Shown: positions 1 to 5,764 of the stretch, piece after piece
How the letters are laid out: every line of letters begins with the position of its first letter
Position numbering within the stretch: the stretch's first letter is position 1
From: Zoogloea sp.
Lineage (GTDB): Bacteria; Pseudomonadota; Gammaproteobacteria; Burkholderiales; Rhodocyclaceae
DNA length: 6,874 nucleotides
NCBI GenBank assembly: GCA_016790385.1
Contig: JAEUNV010000028.1
Coordinates: forward strand, 1-6,874
Reading direction: 5' to 3'
Position numbers and translations under genes: made by a program
The notes under the pieces: model-generated
What the model saw: the letters and a program-made list of their open reading frames with translations, nothing else
Told to the model about the DNA's origin: nothing
Database searches by the model: none

Positions 1-215
1 TTGCCGATGTTCAGCTTGATGATCTTGTGGCCTTCGTCCTCCATCTGCTTCGCCTTTTGCAGCACGGGGCCGCGGATGTCGTAACAGACGTTGGCGAGCT
101 TGTCGGACTTGCGAATGGCTTGCACAGTGCTTTCCGTTTCCTTGCTGGTGGGCGCGGGTTTCTCGGCGGCGGGCTTCGAAACGACGCGCAATTTGGCGTG
201 GCGGCTCATGATCAT
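1..215 (-). CDS. alaA: Alanine aminotransferase AlaA, N-terminal fragment
   Basis: This is the first 71 codons of a PLP-dependent class I/II aminotransferase that continues beyond the left edge. AlaA-type enzymes interconvert pyruvate/glutamate and alanine/2-oxoglutarate in the cytoplasm. From about residue 36 the protein reads KSDKLANVCYDIRGPVLQKA and then a KLNIGN motif, closely matching the start of E. coli AlaA (YfbQ). The PLP lysine and substrate-binding residues lie outside the window. I chose ATG 215 because GAGG (minus-strand bases 224-221) sits 5 bases upstream; ATG 209 is in frame with longer spacing. This adds about 30 Lys/Ala/Pro-rich residues relative to E. coli. An in-frame GTG at 125 would begin exactly where the E. 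coli protein does, with GGAAAG just upstream, so the start is uncertain. The gene is divergent from the Mth938-like gene. Confidence 0.85.
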   Translation of the reverse strand, partial: MIMSRHAKLRVVSKPAAEKPAPTSKETESTVQAIRKSDKLANVCYDIRGPVLQKAKQMEDEGHKIIKLNIG

Positions 216-236
216 GGGGGCCTCGTACCCCGCTGC

Positions 237-261
237 CGGCAGATGCCTGATCGGCAGATGC
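237..261. repeat. Ten-base direct repeat, 15-base period, in the alaA/mth938 intergenic region
   Basis: CGGCAGATGC occurs at 237-246 and again, perfectly, at 252-261, separated by CTGAT. The pair lies between two divergent genes, just upstream of a TATAAT box at 277-282. The second copy covers the place where that promoter's -35 element should be. It could be a binding site for a regulator of one or both genes, or chance in GC-rich DNA. No known operator is recognised. Confidence 0.4.
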
Positions 262-282
262 GTCAAGACGCAAAGCTATAAT
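254..282 (+). promoter_or_regulatory. Probable sigma-70 promoter for the mth938-bcp-phoH-hpt run
   Basis: A perfect TATAAT lies at 277-282 in an otherwise GC-rich region. The -35 position at 17-base spacing (254-259, GCAGAT) is a poor match to TTGACA and falls in the second copy of the CGGCAGATGC repeat. Transcription would start near 289, giving a leader of about 50 bases before ATG 339. The weak -35 beside a repeated motif suggests possible activator dependence, which is inference. Confidence 0.5.
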
Positions 283-338
283 GTTACCCAAGCCACCCGG
301 ACCGGGCAAATCAGCCCCTTGTGACCCCAGAGACCCCC

Positions 339-716
339 ATGAAACTCCACCTCGACAAGAGCGACCAGTACAACACCATTGCCCGCTACGATGCCCACCA
401 TGTGATGATCGGCACCACCCGCCACGAATCCAGCGTCATCGTGATGCCCAACCGCATCGAGTCCGACTGGCACCAGGGCGGCTTTGCCACTCTCGATACG
501 GCGGCCTTTGAGCGCCTGGCCGGCCTGGGCTGCGAGATCCTGATCCTGGGCACCGGCATGAAGCAACGCTTTCCGCACCCGAGTCTGATGAAGAGCCTGA
601 TGGCGGCACGCATCGGCCTGGAGGTGATGGACCTGGGCTCGGCCTGCCGTACCTACAACATTCTCGTTGCCGAGCACCGTAACGTGGCCGCCGCGCTGCT
701 CTTCGATCCGGCCTGA
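339..716 (+). CDS. Mth938-like domain protein (DUF498 family)
   Basis: A 125-residue cytoplasmic protein with no signal peptide or membrane segment. It is recognised as Mth938-like (DUF498; distantly related to mitochondrial complex I assembly factor NDUFAF3) from its length and family motifs: ILGTG followed by QRFPHP (about 67-81), and MDLGSACRTYNIL followed by RNVAAALL near the C-terminus (about 97-121). Its biochemical function in bacteria is not established. ATG 339 was chosen because it gives the usual MKLHLD-type beginning, with a weak AGAGA (329-333) about 5 bases upstream. An in-frame GTG at 321 would add six residues. Two cysteines are present (C65, C103), C103 within the conserved motif. 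It heads the plus-strand run, 91 bases before the thiol peroxidase gene, which suggests co-transcription. Confidence 0.85.
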   Translation: MKLHLDKSDQYNTIARYDAHHVMIGTTRHESSVIVMPNRIESDWHQGGFATLDTAAFERLAGLGCEILILGTGMKQRFPHPSLMKSLMAARIGLEVMDLGSACRTYNILVAEHRNVAAALLFDPA

Positions 717-750
717 GCAAGCACGGGGGCCATTCTTCACGCGGGGTGGA

Positions 751-779
751 TTGCCAGCCCTGCGCCTTGGGATTAGTCT
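751..779 (+). promoter_or_regulatory. Weak possible sigma-70 promoter upstream of bcp
   Basis: TTGCCA (751-756, four of six matches to the -35 consensus) is followed after 17 bases by TAGTCT (774-779, three of six to the -10 consensus). It lies in the 91-base gap before bcp, the largest gap in this run, so an internal promoter is plausible. The match is poor and may be chance. Confidence 0.2.
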
Positions 780-783
780 GACG

Positions 784-802
784 CCGGACACCTCTTCCGG
801 AG
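784..802 (+). promoter_or_regulatory. Small hairpin overlapping the bcp ribosome-binding site
   Basis: CCGGA (784-788) and TCCGG (796-800) form a five-base-pair stem with a seven-base loop. Its right arm overlaps the Shine-Dalgarno GGAG (799-802) for ATG 808. Such a stem could modulate initiation, but it is short and such pairings are common in GC-rich DNA. Confidence 0.3.
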
Positions 803-807
803 ACACC

Positions 808-1263
808 ATGCTCGACCAGGCCGCGCCCGACTTCACCCTTCCTGCCACCGGCAACCAGACGATCACCCTCTCCGCGCTCCAGGGGCACAAGGTGGTGCTG
901 TATTTTTACCCCAAGGACAGCACCCCCGGCTGCACCACCGAGAGCCAGCAATTCCGCGATCTGCACACCGACTTCCTGGCCGCGGGCGCCATCGTCCTCG
1001 GGATTTCCCGGGACGGTCTCAAGTCCCATGACAACTTCCGCGCCAAGCAGACCCTGCCCTTCGACCTGATCTCCGACCCGGATGAAACCGCGTGCACCCT
1101 GTTTGGGGTGATGAAGATGAAAAACATGTATGGCAAACAGGTGCGGGGCATCGAACGCAGCACCTTTGTCATCGACGCCGCCGGAGTCCTGCGCCGCGAG
1201 TGGCGCGGCGTGAAGGTGCCCGGCCACGCCCAGGAAGTGCTCGACTACATCAAGACCCTGTAA
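808..1263 (+). CDS. bcp: Thiol peroxidase of the Bcp/PrxQ peroxiredoxin family
   Basis: A 151-residue cytoplasmic peroxiredoxin that reduces hydrogen peroxide and organic hydroperoxides, normally with electrons from thioredoxin. The AhpC/TSA thioredoxin fold spans nearly the whole protein: PDFTLP (7-12), VVLYFYP (29-35), and the peroxidatic motif TPGCT with Cys42 (P35, T39 and R117 complete the usual active-site set). Downstream are ISRD (66-69) and a SDPDETACTLFGV segment (89-101). The resolving cysteine that E. coli Bcp has five residues after the peroxidatic one is Gln47 here; the only other cysteine is C96. The enzyme may therefore act as a 1-Cys peroxiredoxin or use an alternative partner. 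ATG 808 has GGAG 5 bases upstream and gives the standard family N-terminus, so an open frame extending upstream to 667 is not used. The stop is 38 bases before phoH. Confidence 0.95.
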   Translation: MLDQAAPDFTLPATGNQTITLSALQGHKVVLYFYPKDSTPGCTTESQQFRDLHTDFLAAGAIVLGISRDGLKSHDNFRAKQTLPFDLISDPDETACTLFGVMKMKNMYGKQVRGIERSTFVIDAAGVLRREWRGVKVPGHAQEVLDYIKTL

Positions 1264-1301
1264 CACCCCACACCCACGACAGGCGAGACATAACAACCAC
1301 C

Positions 1302-2720
1302 ATGGCCACCCGACGCTCCGCGAAGACCAAGATTGCCTCCACCAAGCTGTTCGTCCTCGACACCAACGTGCTGATGCACGATCCGACAAGCCTTTTCCGC
1401 TTCGAAGAGCACGACATCTTCGTACCGATGATGACCCTTGAGGAACTTGATTCCAACAAAAAGGGCATGTCGGAAGTCGCCCGCAATGCCCGTCAGGCCA
1501 GCCGCAGCCTGGACGAGATCGTAGGCACCTGCCCTGAAGGGATCGACGAGGGCATCAGCCTTGTCGGCCCCTCCAGCCAGCTTGCCAGCGGCCGCCTGTT
1601 CCTCCAGACCGAAGCCATCAACATCCAGCTTCCCGCCGCCCTGCCCACCGCCAAAGGTGACAACCAGATCCTGGCGGTGGTGATGCATCTGTTCGAGAAG
1701 TTCGACCGCAAGCGCCCAGTCATCCTGGTGTCGAAGGACATCAACATGCGTATCAAGGCCCGCGCCCTGGGCCTGGCCGCGCAGGATTACTTCAACGACA
1801 AGGTGCTCGAAGACACCGACCTGCTCTACACCGGCACCAAGGAGATCGACGCGGCCTTCTGGGAGGCCAACGGCAAGGACATTGAGTCCTGGAAACAGGA
1901 CACCCACACCTATTACCGTCTCAAGGGCCCGGACACTGCCGACCTGTTGATCAACGAGTTCATCTACCAGGACGGCGAACAGCCCCTGCAGGCGTGGGTG
2001 AAGGAAAAATCCGGTCGGACCGTCACCCTTGAAACGCTGATCGACTATTCCCACCAGAAGAACAACGTGTGGGGCATCACCGCCCGCAACCGGGAACAGA
2101 ACTTCGCCCTCAATCTCCTCATGAATCCGGAGATCGACTTCGTCACCCTGCTCGGCCAGGCCGGCACCGGCAAGACCCTGCTCACCCTGGCCGCCAGCCT
2201 GACCCAGGTGCTTGAAGCCAAGCGCTACTCCGAAGTCATCATGACCCGCGTGACGGTGCCGGTGGGTGAGGACATCGGTTTCCTGCCGGGCACCGAGGAA
2301 GAGAAGATGGCTCCCTGGATGGGCGCCCTGGAAGACAACCTGGACGTGCTCAACGGTACCACCGGCGAGGGCGGCGAATGGGGCCGCGCCGCCACCCGTG
2401 ACCTGATCCGCAGCCGCATCAAGATCAAGTCGCTCAATTTCATGCGCGGGCGCACCTTCATCAACAAGTTCCTGATCATCGACGAGGCCCAGAACCTCAC
2501 TCCCAAGCAGATGAAGACCCTGATCACCCGCGCCGGGCCTGGCACCAAGGTGGTGTGCATGGGCAATATCGCCCAGATCGACACCCCCTACCTCACCGAG
2601 GGCTCATCGGGCCTTACCTACGTGGTGGATCGCTTCAAGGGCTGGCCTCATTCCGGCCATATCACCTTGCAGCGAGGCGAGCGTTCGCGCCTCGCCGATC
2701 ATGCGGCTGAGGTGCTATGA
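1302..2720 (+). CDS. PIN-PhoH fusion ATPase (YlaK/PhoH2-type)
   Basis: A 472-residue cytoplasmic protein joining an N-terminal PIN nuclease-like domain (about 14-170) to a C-terminal PhoH P-loop ATPase (about 255-472). PIN acidic residues are visible: D20 in VLDTNVLMHDP, E47/E48 in LEELD, D120 in the GDNQILAV segment, and D146 in VSKDINMRIKA. The ATPase has Walker A GQAGTGKT (285-292), Walker B LIIDEAQN (391-398), and the family segments TRVTVPVGEDIGFLPG and MGNIAQIDTPYL. Mycobacterial PhoH2 proteins of this architecture are RNA helicases/ribonucleases; the role here is inferred from that. Both domains look intact. ATG 1302 is preceded by an A/C-rich stretch with no well-placed Shine-Dalgarno; AGGCGAG at 1281-1287 is about 14 bases away, so initiation may be weak or depend on translation of bcp. 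It is followed after 28 bases by the Hpt gene. Confidence 0.93.
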   Translation: MATRRSAKTKIASTKLFVLDTNVLMHDPTSLFRFEEHDIFVPMMTLEELDSNKKGMSEVARNARQASRSLDEIVGTCPEGIDEGISLVGPSSQLASGRLFLQTEAINIQLPAALPTAKGDNQILAVVMHLFEKFDRKRPVILVSKDINMRIKARALGLAAQDYFNDKVLEDTDLLYTGTKEIDAAFWEANGKDIESWKQDTHTYYRLKGPDTADLLINEFIYQDGEQPLQAWVKEKSGRTVTLETLIDYSHQKNNVWGITARNREQNFALNLLMNPEIDFVTLLGQAGTGKTLLTLAASLTQVLEAKRYSEVIMTRVTVPVGEDIGFLPGTEEEKMAPWMGALEDNLDVLNGTTGEGGEWGRAATRDLIRSRIKIKSLNFMRGRTFINKFLIIDEAQNLTPKQMKTLITRAGPGTKVVCMGNIAQIDTPYLTEGSSGLTYVVDRFKGWPHSGHITLQRGERSRLADHAAEVL

Positions 2721-2725
2721 CACGG

Positions 2726-2740
2726 TTCCTGCCGCAGGAA
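2726..2740 (+). promoter_or_regulatory. Perfect palindrome covering the Hpt ribosome-binding site
   Basis: TTCCTGCCGCAGGAA is a perfect inverted repeat around a central C, realistically a six-base-pair stem with a CCG loop. It fills much of the 28-base gap between the phoH stop (2718-2720) and ATG 2749. Its right arm contains AGGAA, the best-placed Shine-Dalgarno for the Hpt gene. A ribosome terminating phoH would cover the left arm and open the hairpin, so it could make Hpt synthesis depend on phoH translation. The structure is read directly from the sequence; the coupling role is inference. Confidence 0.45.
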
Positions 2741-2748
2741 AATCGGGG

Positions 2749-3066
2749 ATGATCCAACGCGACAAGCTCGAAAGCCGCTATGCGGGGCGGGCGGCATTTG
2801 TCGAGCGGCTGCTGGGGGTGTTCGCCAACACCCACGCCCCGCTGTCCGGCGAACTCCGCCTTGCGGTGGAGAACGGCGATACGGTCGGTATCGCCCGCCT
2901 GGCCCATCAGATCAAGGGCTCGGCGGGCAACGTCATGGATAGCGACCTGCAGGTGCTGGCGCAGCGGACTGAGCACGCCGCCCGCGAGATGCGCCCTGAA
3001 GGCATTAAGCTGGCCCTCGATCTGGCCGATGCCCTCGACCTCACGCTGGCCGCGATCGACACTTGA
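2749..3066 (+). CDS. Orphan Hpt (histidine phosphotransfer) domain protein
   Basis: A 105-residue protein that is essentially one Hpt four-helix domain, with no kinase, receiver or membrane segment. The hallmark is LAHQIKGSAGNV (51-62), matching the H-x-x-K-G-S family motif, with H53 the predicted phosphoryl acceptor and K56, G57 and S58 behind it. Such proteins shuttle phosphate between receiver domains of hybrid kinases and response regulators; no partner is encoded in this window. ATG 2749 has AGGAA (2736-2740) 8 bases upstream, and this start gives a compact domain; an in-frame ATG at 2701 would overlap the end of phoH and lacks such support. It follows phoH by 28 bases and is probably translationally linked to it. 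The stop is 13 bases from the convergent mnmH stop, with no visible terminator between them. Confidence 0.85.
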   Translation: MIQRDKLESRYAGRAAFVERLLGVFANTHAPLSGELRLAVENGDTVGIARLAHQIKGSAGNVMDSDLQVLAQRTEHAAREMRPEGIKLALDLADALDLTLAAIDT

Positions 3067-3079
3067 CAGGATCGGGAAA

Positions 3080-4132
3080 TCAGATCGGAAGCCCCGCCGC
3101 GGCCCGGGCCAGCGCGTCAGGATCAAGGGTGTCGAGCGTCAGCGGGCGGGCCTCGCCGATCTGAAGGTACAGCCCCTCCCCACCCTTGCGATAGGCGGGG
3201 TCGTAATGATCATTCACCAATTCGGTGGCGAGCTGGCGCCACGCGCCGTGTGTCACCAGCGCCTGCCAGGCCGCCACACGCTCATGCCCGTGCTGGGGAA
3301 CAAGTCGTGCAAGCCTGTCCCGGAAGGCTTCCGGGTCGGCGATGAGATGAGCATAACGCTCCACCAGGTGATCGACCCGTGCCGCCAGGGGCGCCTCGAT
3401 GCGCGTGCAGCGCCCATTGCTCAGCGCTTCGAAGACGGCTCCCGGCACATGCAGGCGCCCGATGCGCCGGCTTTCCGACTCGGACCACACGGGGCGCGCC
3501 GGATCCAGCGCCGTGAGCGCCGCCCACAAGGCTGTTTCGAAGGCCTTCTGGCCCGGTTGCAGGCCGTCTGCCTCTCCCCCCAATACCGAGCCGCGGTGCC
3601 GTGCGAGGGCCTCCAGGTGGAGGATCTGCCCGCCTCGTTCGGCCAGGGCCTCCAGCACGGCCGTCTTGGCGCTGCCGGTGGGCCCGCACAGGATGTTCAG
3701 CTCAAGGCCGCGGGGGAGCGTCTCGAGATCATCGAGCACGCGCTGGCGGAAGGCCTTGTAACCGCCCTCCAGACGCCGTGCCGCCCAACCCACCTGGCCG
3801 AGAACGAGGGTCATCGCGCCACTGCGCTGCCCCCCGCGCCAGCAATACACCAGCGGTTTCCAGCCCTTCGGCTTGTCGATGAGCTGATTCTCGATATGCT
3901 TGGCAATGTTGCGTGACACCAACGCTGCCCCCACCTTGCGCGCTTCGAAGGGGGAAACCTGCTTGTACAGCGTTCCCACCCGGGCACGCTCCTCATCGTC
4001 CAGGACAGGGCAATTGATGGCACCGGGTAGGTGATCTTCGGCAAACTCCGATGGGGAGCGCACGTCGATAATGCTGTCAAAGTCGCCGAGCTGATCGACA
4101 GTTGCGGAAAAGGGAGCAGGATGGCTGGCCAC
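3080..4132 (-). CDS. mnmH: tRNA 2-selenouridine synthase MnmH (SelU/YbbB)
   Basis: A 350-residue cytoplasmic enzyme that replaces the sulfur of wobble 2-thiouridine (mnm5s2U34 of Glu, Lys and Gln tRNAs) with selenium from selenophosphate, via a geranylated intermediate. The N-terminal rhodanese domain shows IIDVRSPSEFAEDHLPGAIN (21-40) and the catalytic motif YCWRGGQRSG with Cys97, the same number as in E. coli. The C-terminal P-loop domain has GPTGSAKT (150-157) and then the signature LEALARHRGS. Length is normal for the family. I chose GTG 4132 because numbering and N-terminus then fit the family. GTG 4141 and ATG 4204 are in-frame alternatives, and none has a convincing Shine-Dalgarno. The gene is divergent from selD, whose product supplies its substrate, and their starts are only 33 bases apart. 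Confidence 0.9.
   Translation of the reverse strand: MASHPAPFSATVDQLGDFDSIIDVRSPSEFAEDHLPGAINCPVLDDEERARVGTLYKQVSPFEARKVGAALVSRNIAKHIENQLIDKPKGWKPLVYCWRGGQRSGAMTLVLGQVGWAARRLEGGYKAFRQRVLDDLETLPRGLELNILCGPTGSAKTAVLEALAERGGQILHLEALARHRGSVLGGEADGLQPGQKAFETALWAALTALDPARPVWSESESRRIGRLHVPGAVFEALSNGRCTRIEAPLAARVDHLVERYAHLIADPEAFRDRLARLVPQHGHERVAAWQALVTHGAWRQLATELVNDHYDPAYRKGGEGLYLQIGEARPLTLDTLDPDALARAAAGLPI
4109..4123 (+). promoter_or_regulatory. Strong alternative ribosome-binding site and ATG for selD
   Basis: AAAGGGAGCAGG followed directly by ATG (4121-4123) forms a purine-rich, Shine-Dalgarno-like element upstream of an ATG in frame with selD. It is a better-looking ribosome site than the one before ATG 4166. 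Starting here would add 15 residues to SelD and overlap the start of mnmH on the other strand. Homology favours 4166, so this may be just the complement of mnmH codons. Confidence 0.3.
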
Positions 4133-4165
4133 GTGGAACACAAAAGAAATGACGGGATTGAAAAG

Positions 4166-5215
4166 ATGACTGAAACACCTTTGCGACTGACTGAATTGTC
4201 TCATGGCGGCGGATGCGGCTGTAAGATCGCCCCCGCCGTGCTCAACGAGATGCTGGCCCACATGCCGGCGGCGCGGCCCTTCGCCAACCTGCTGGTCGGT
4301 ACCGAAACCGCCGACGATGCCGCCGTGTGGCGGCTGAACGATCAGCAGGCCTTGATCGCCACCACCGACTTCTTCATGCCCATCGTCGATGACCCCTTCG
4401 ACTTCGGGCGCATTGCCGCCACCAATGCCCTCTCAGACGTCTACGCCATGGGCGGGACGCCCATAATGGCCCTGGCCATTGTTGGCATGCCGGTCAATAT
4501 CCTGCCCGTGGAAACCATCGGACGCATCCTGGAAGGCGGCGCCAGTGTCTGTGCCGAAGCCGGCATTCCGGTGGCCGGAGGGCACAGCATCGATTCGCCG
4601 GAGCCGATCTATGGCCTCGTCGCCCTGGGCCTGGCGCACCCGGATGTGATCAAGCGCAATCGTGATGCCCGGGATGGCGATGTGCTGATTCTGGGCAAGC
4701 CGCTGGGCGTCGGTATTCTGGGTTCGGCCATGAAAAAGGGGCTTCTCGATGCCGATGGCTATGCCCAGATGATCGCCACCACCACCCGGCTGAACAAGGT
4801 GGGCCCGACCCTGGCCGAGTTGCCCGGCGTCCATGCCCTCACCGACGTCACCGGCTTCGGCCTGCTCGGGCATCTGCTTGAACTGTGCCGTGGCGCGGGC
4901 CTGGGCGCCACAATCACCGCCGGCGCCCTGCCGGTCATGCCCGCTGCAATACCCTTCGCGAAACAGGGCATCGGCCCCGGCGCCATCGGCCGCAACCTGG
5001 CAAGCTGCGGCGATGCTGTGCGCTTCGACACCGGGGTGGAAGCCTGGCAGCGCAACCTGACGGCCGATGCCCAGACCAGCGGCGGACTGCTGGTGGCCTG
5101 CGATGCAGGCAGCAGGGAGCAGGTCTTGGCGTGCTTCCGGGCTGCCGGCTTTGGCGACGCGGCGGTGATCGGCCGCATGCAGGCGGGCCCGGCCCGGGTG
5201 AATGTAGTCGCCTGA
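4166..5215 (+). CDS. selD: Selenophosphate synthetase SelD (selenide, water dikinase)
   Basis: A 349-residue cytoplasmic enzyme of the PurM/AIR synthetase-like fold that makes selenophosphate, AMP and phosphate from selenide and ATP. Starting at ATG 4166, the key residues fall at the same numbers as in E. coli: Cys17 and Lys20 in HGGGCGCK (13-20), and the metal ligands D51, D68, D91 (NALSDVYAMGG) and D227 (LTDVTGFGLLGH). This agreement is the main reason for choosing 4166 over the in-frame ATG 4121. Position 17 is cysteine (TGC), so the gene needs no selenocysteine insertion. Ribosome-site support at 4166 is modest (GGGA at 4154-4157). The product feeds the divergent mnmH; no selA, selB or selC is visible here. 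An 83-base gap follows before the MaoC-like gene. Confidence 0.95.
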   Translation: MTETPLRLTELSHGGGCGCKIAPAVLNEMLAHMPAARPFANLLVGTETADDAAVWRLNDQQALIATTDFFMPIVDDPFDFGRIAATNALSDVYAMGGTPIMALAIVGMPVNILPVETIGRILEGGASVCAEAGIPVAGGHSIDSPEPIYGLVALGLAHPDVIKRNRDARDGDVLILGKPLGVGILGSAMKKGLLDADGYAQMIATTTRLNKVGPTLAELPGVHALTDVTGFGLLGHLLELCRGAGLGATITAGALPVMPAAIPFAKQGIGPGAIGRNLASCGDAVRFDTGVEAWQRNLTADAQTSGGLLVACDAGSREQVLACFRAAGFGDAAVIGRMQAGPARVNVVA

Positions 5216-5228
5216 GGGCAGGCGGTGT

Positions 5229-5271
5229 GCGAGGATACCCGCGTCACAGCCCGGTCAGCTAAGATCCTCGC
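5229..5271. repeat. Eight-base inverted repeat in the selD-maoC gap
   Basis: GCGAGGAT (5229-5236) and ATCCTCGC (5264-5271) are perfect reverse complements separated by 27 bases. There is no T-run after the right arm and the loop is long, so this is not a convincing intrinsic terminator. A TAAGAT (5260-5265) resembling a -10 box overlaps the right arm, without a recognisable -35. It could be an operator-like site for the downstream gene, or chance. Confidence 0.25.
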
Positions 5272-5298
5272 CGCATTCACCCCTCAGGAGACAAGAGC

Positions 5299-5748
5299 AT
5301 GGAAAGCCGTTACCTCGACGACCTGATCGTCGGCGACCGTTTCACCAGTGGGGGCCTGACCCTCACCGAAGCGGAGATCATCGATTTTGCCTTCCGCTAC
5401 GACCCCCAGCCTTTTCACCTGGACATGAATGCCGCCGCCGAGTCGCCCTACGGCGGCTTGATCGCCAGCGGTTTCCAGTCCATTGCAATCTGCTTCCGGC
5501 TGTTCATCCAGACGGGCATTTTCAGCCAGTCGAGTATCGGCTCGCCGGGCCTGGATGAGCTTCGCTGGCTTGCGCCGGTGCGCCCCGGAGACACCCTGCG
5601 CAGCATTGTGGAGGTATTGGAAGTACGCCCCTCAAGCTCCAAGCCGGACCGGGGCATCGCCCGCCTGCTCTACAAGGCGGTCAATCAGCGGGACGAGACG
5701 GTGCTCAGCTTCATCGGCAACAACCTGCTCAAGCGCCGCCCGTCCTGA
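5299..5748 (+). CDS. MaoC-like (hot-dog fold) hydratase/dehydratase
   Basis: A 149-residue protein with one MaoC-like hot-dog domain. The family hydrates 2-enoyl-CoA thioesters or dehydrates (R)-3-hydroxyacyl-CoA, in fatty-acid, PHA or related acyl-CoA metabolism. The hydratase-2 motif is clear: FRYDPQPFHLDMNAAAESPY (32-51), with D35 and H40 the predicted catalytic pair, then GGLIASGFQS. A later LRWLAPVRPGDTL segment is also typical of the family. The length fits a single-domain stand-alone MaoC protein, which normally dimerises. ATG 5299 has a strong AGGAG (5286-5290) 8 bases upstream. The substrate cannot be told from sequence, and neighbouring genes give no hint. It converges on the esterase gene with a 16-base gap. 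Confidence 0.88.
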   Translation: MESRYLDDLIVGDRFTSGGLTLTEAEIIDFAFRYDPQPFHLDMNAAAESPYGGLIASGFQSIAICFRLFIQTGIFSQSSIGSPGLDELRWLAPVRPGDTLRSIVEVLEVRPSSSKPDRGIARLLYKAVNQRDETVLSFIGNNLLKRRPS

Positions 5749-5764
5749 TCGGTGCCCAGGGGCG

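Noticed and set aside
436..1389. Long minus-strand open frame (317 codons) opposite the mth938 and bcp genes
   Set aside because: Its translation is rich in Arg, Gly, Ser and Trp with no family motif, and it overlaps two well-recognised genes. Such antisense frames are expected in GC-rich coding DNA.
1245..2054. Long minus-strand open frame (269 codons) opposite phoH
   Set aside because: It is antisense to an intact PIN-PhoH gene and shows no recognisable domain. It is best explained as a codon-bias shadow.
3067..3079. Terminator between the convergent Hpt and mnmH genes
   Set aside because: The 13-base gap has no hairpin and no T-run, so the transcripts probably end inside the opposing gene or use Rho.
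2780..3916. Plus-strand open frame (378 codons) crossing the Hpt gene and opposite mnmH
   Set aside because: It crosses a clear Hpt gene in another frame and then runs antisense to mnmH. Its Arg/Pro-rich composition is typical of a wrong frame.
4121..4165. ATG 4121 as the primary selD start
   Set aside because: Despite a strong ribosome site, ATG 4166 puts C17, K20, D51, D68, D91 and D227 at exactly the E. coli positions. It is kept only as an alternative.
5749..5764. Terminator between the convergent MaoC-like and esterase genes
   Set aside because: The gap is only 16 bases, with no stem followed by a T-run on either strand.
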